Source of the DNA: a virus
Length of the DNA stretch: 38,171 nt
Virus record (IMG/VR): IMGVR_UViG_3300027969_000210
Coordinates: 1 to 38,171 of that record
Strand: one strand, 5' to 3'
Made by a program: the position numbers and the translations under genes. Under the pieces are notes generated by a model. That model was not told the DNA's origin, did not search any database, and saw only the letters and a program-made list of their open reading frames with translations. Shown one piece after another: positions 37,479 through 38,171 of this stretch; the stretch's first letter is position 1, and each line of letters opens with the position of its first letter.

Positions 37479-38171
37479 ATGACCCTGTCACATAACGTCA
37501 ACGAATTAGCAACGCGGATCGCAACAGAGATCAACTCTGTCCGCGACGAGCTCGCGTCTGCTCCGGGCATTCCCGGTCCGCAGGGCGAAACTGGCCCAGC
37601 TGGAATTCCTGGACCCAAAGGTGACAAGGGCGACGCTGGAAACAATGGAGCTCTTGGTGCAACTGGCCCAGCTCCATTCACAATTCTCGGCGAATATAAC
37701 AATGGAGCTGACTATGGATATGGAGATGCTGTCTACTATCAAGGCGGCACCTACGTTCGAACAGGTAATCCCCTAAATCCAGGCTACCCACCGACTCGAG
37801 GAGCTATAAACGCTTCTTGGACTCCGATTGCCGACAAGGGCGACGATGGTTCAACCGGACCAGCCGGAGCCCAAGGTCCGGCAGGATTAAAGGGAGACAC
37901 CGGACCAGCCGGAGCCCAAGGTCCGGCAGGATTAAAGGGAGACACCGGATCAGCCGGAGCCCAAGGTCCGGCAGGATTAAAGGGAGACACCGGATCAGCC
38001 GGAGCCCAAGGTCCGGCAGGATTAAAGGGAGACACCGGATCAGTCGGAGCCCAAGGTCCGGCAGGATTAAAGGGAGACACCGGATCAGTCGGAGCCCAAG
38101 GTCCGGCAGGTGCTAAGGGAGACACCGGATCAGTCGGAGCCCAAGGTCCGGCAGGTCCTAAGGGAGACACC
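37479..38171 (+). CDS. Collagen-like tail fibre (N-terminal part; continues at base 128)
   Basis: This is the 5' part of the fibre gene whose 3' part is 1-2341 (joined at 38171/128). The N-terminus is MTLSHNVNELATRIATEINS, then a first G-X-Y stretch ('PGIPGPQGETGPAGIPGPKG'). A small aromatic domain ('ILGEYNNGADYGYGDAVYYQ' to 'TYVRTGNP') follows; it resembles carbohydrate-binding-type modules with the 'W/Y-x-G-D-x-V-x-Y' pattern. The long collagen array begins at 37866. The gene has no stop before the window end. The combined protein would be about 968 residues if the repeat number is right. Confidence 0.88.
   Translation, partial: MTLSHNVNELATRIATEINSVRDELASAPGIPGPQGETGPAGIPGPKGDKGDAGNNGALGATGPAPFTILGEYNNGADYGYGDAVYYQGGTYVRTGNPLNPGYPPTRGAINASWTPIADKGDDGSTGPAGAQGPAGLKGDTGPAGAQGPAGLKGDTGSAGAQGPAGLKGDTGSAGAQGPAGLKGDTGSVGAQGPAGLKGDTGSVGAQGPAGAKGDTGSVGAQGPAGPKGDT
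37866..38171 (+). repeat. 45-bp collagen-coding tandem repeats (right part)
   Basis: Seven units of 45 bp start at 37866, each encoding GAQGPAG-x-KGDTG-x-x. They are nearly identical at DNA level and continue across the circular join into 128-265, giving about ten units in total. Long antisense and alternative frames over this array are shadows produced by the repeat. Confidence 0.9.
38045..38171. repeat. Terminal direct repeat (right copy)
   Basis: Identical to 1-127; see the left copy. It lies inside the collagen-coding array. Confidence 0.85.

Noticed and set aside
37784-38170. Long open frames on the minus strand and in another plus frame across the collagen repeats
   Set aside because: They are repeat-generated shadows. 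The G-X-Y frame is continuous with recognisable fibre domains on both sides.
37866-38171. CRISPR-like regular array
   Set aside because: Units are contiguous 45-bp coding repeats without unique spacers and translate to collagen blocks.

Overview
This window looks like the complete genome of one temperate, siphovirus-type tailed phage of an actinobacterium, opened inside a repeat. Bases 1-127 are identical to 38045-38171. A single tail-fibre gene starts at 37479, runs off the right edge and continues in the same frame to 2341. The molecule therefore closes to a circle of about 38,044 bp. The actinobacterial host is inferred from a WhiB-like protein, an actinophage-type MuF capsid protein and head-tail-lysis gene order, 'CPxCxAxPGxxC' zinc-finger proteins, and frequent GTG/TTG starts with ATGA overlaps. 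Base composition is only around half G+C by eye, which suggests a low-GC aquatic lineage rather than Streptomyces or Mycobacterium. The host itself cannot be proven from this sequence.

Layout. (1) 36213 to 2710, across the join: accessory tail proteins, a collagen-like fibre with a seven-Asp-box propeller, and a small downstream protein. (2) 2756-9309: terminase small and large subunits, portal, and a 941-residue MuF protein fused to a RelA/SpoT-like domain and a zinc metallopeptidase, followed by an overlapping small gene. (3) 9306-10616, minus strand: a six-gene inverted cassette of small regulators and unknowns with its own promoter, inserted in the middle of the structural genes. (4) 10855-21636: scaffold, major capsid protein, four head-tail joining proteins, major tail protein, two tail chaperones joined by a -1 frameshift at GGGAAAC, tape measure, distal tail protein, and a tail-tip/fibre protein ending in an S74 chaperone. 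(5) 21629-22752: lysis genes. (6) 22813-24892: HTH protein, metallophosphoesterase and nucleotide kinase, ending at a strong hairpin. (7) 24962-26194, minus strand: tyrosine integrase, with a mirror-image regulatory region (26216-26358) between it and the early genes. (8) 26379-34071: a tightly overlapped early/replication operon (small proteins, Holliday-type nuclease, WhiB, transglycosylase-like protein, Cas4/RecB-like nuclease, SSB-like protein, a structured RNA element, primase-helicase, zinc/HTH proteins). (9) 34183-36011: a proteasome/HslV-like protein, an HNH endonuclease and a family-4 glycosyltransferase.

How it works together: the integrase and the divergent early promoter sit on a shared palindromic control region. 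The early operon makes a primase-helicase and repair nucleases but no DNA polymerase, so host polymerase is probably used. Late genes build a siphovirion that appears to carry two fibre systems. Its capsid interior may hold a MuF-linked effector. The least explained and most interesting items are the MuF-RSH-zincin protein with a possible immunity partner, the phage HslV-like protein, the three-way-junction RNA at 30260-30374, and the mirror-image control region.
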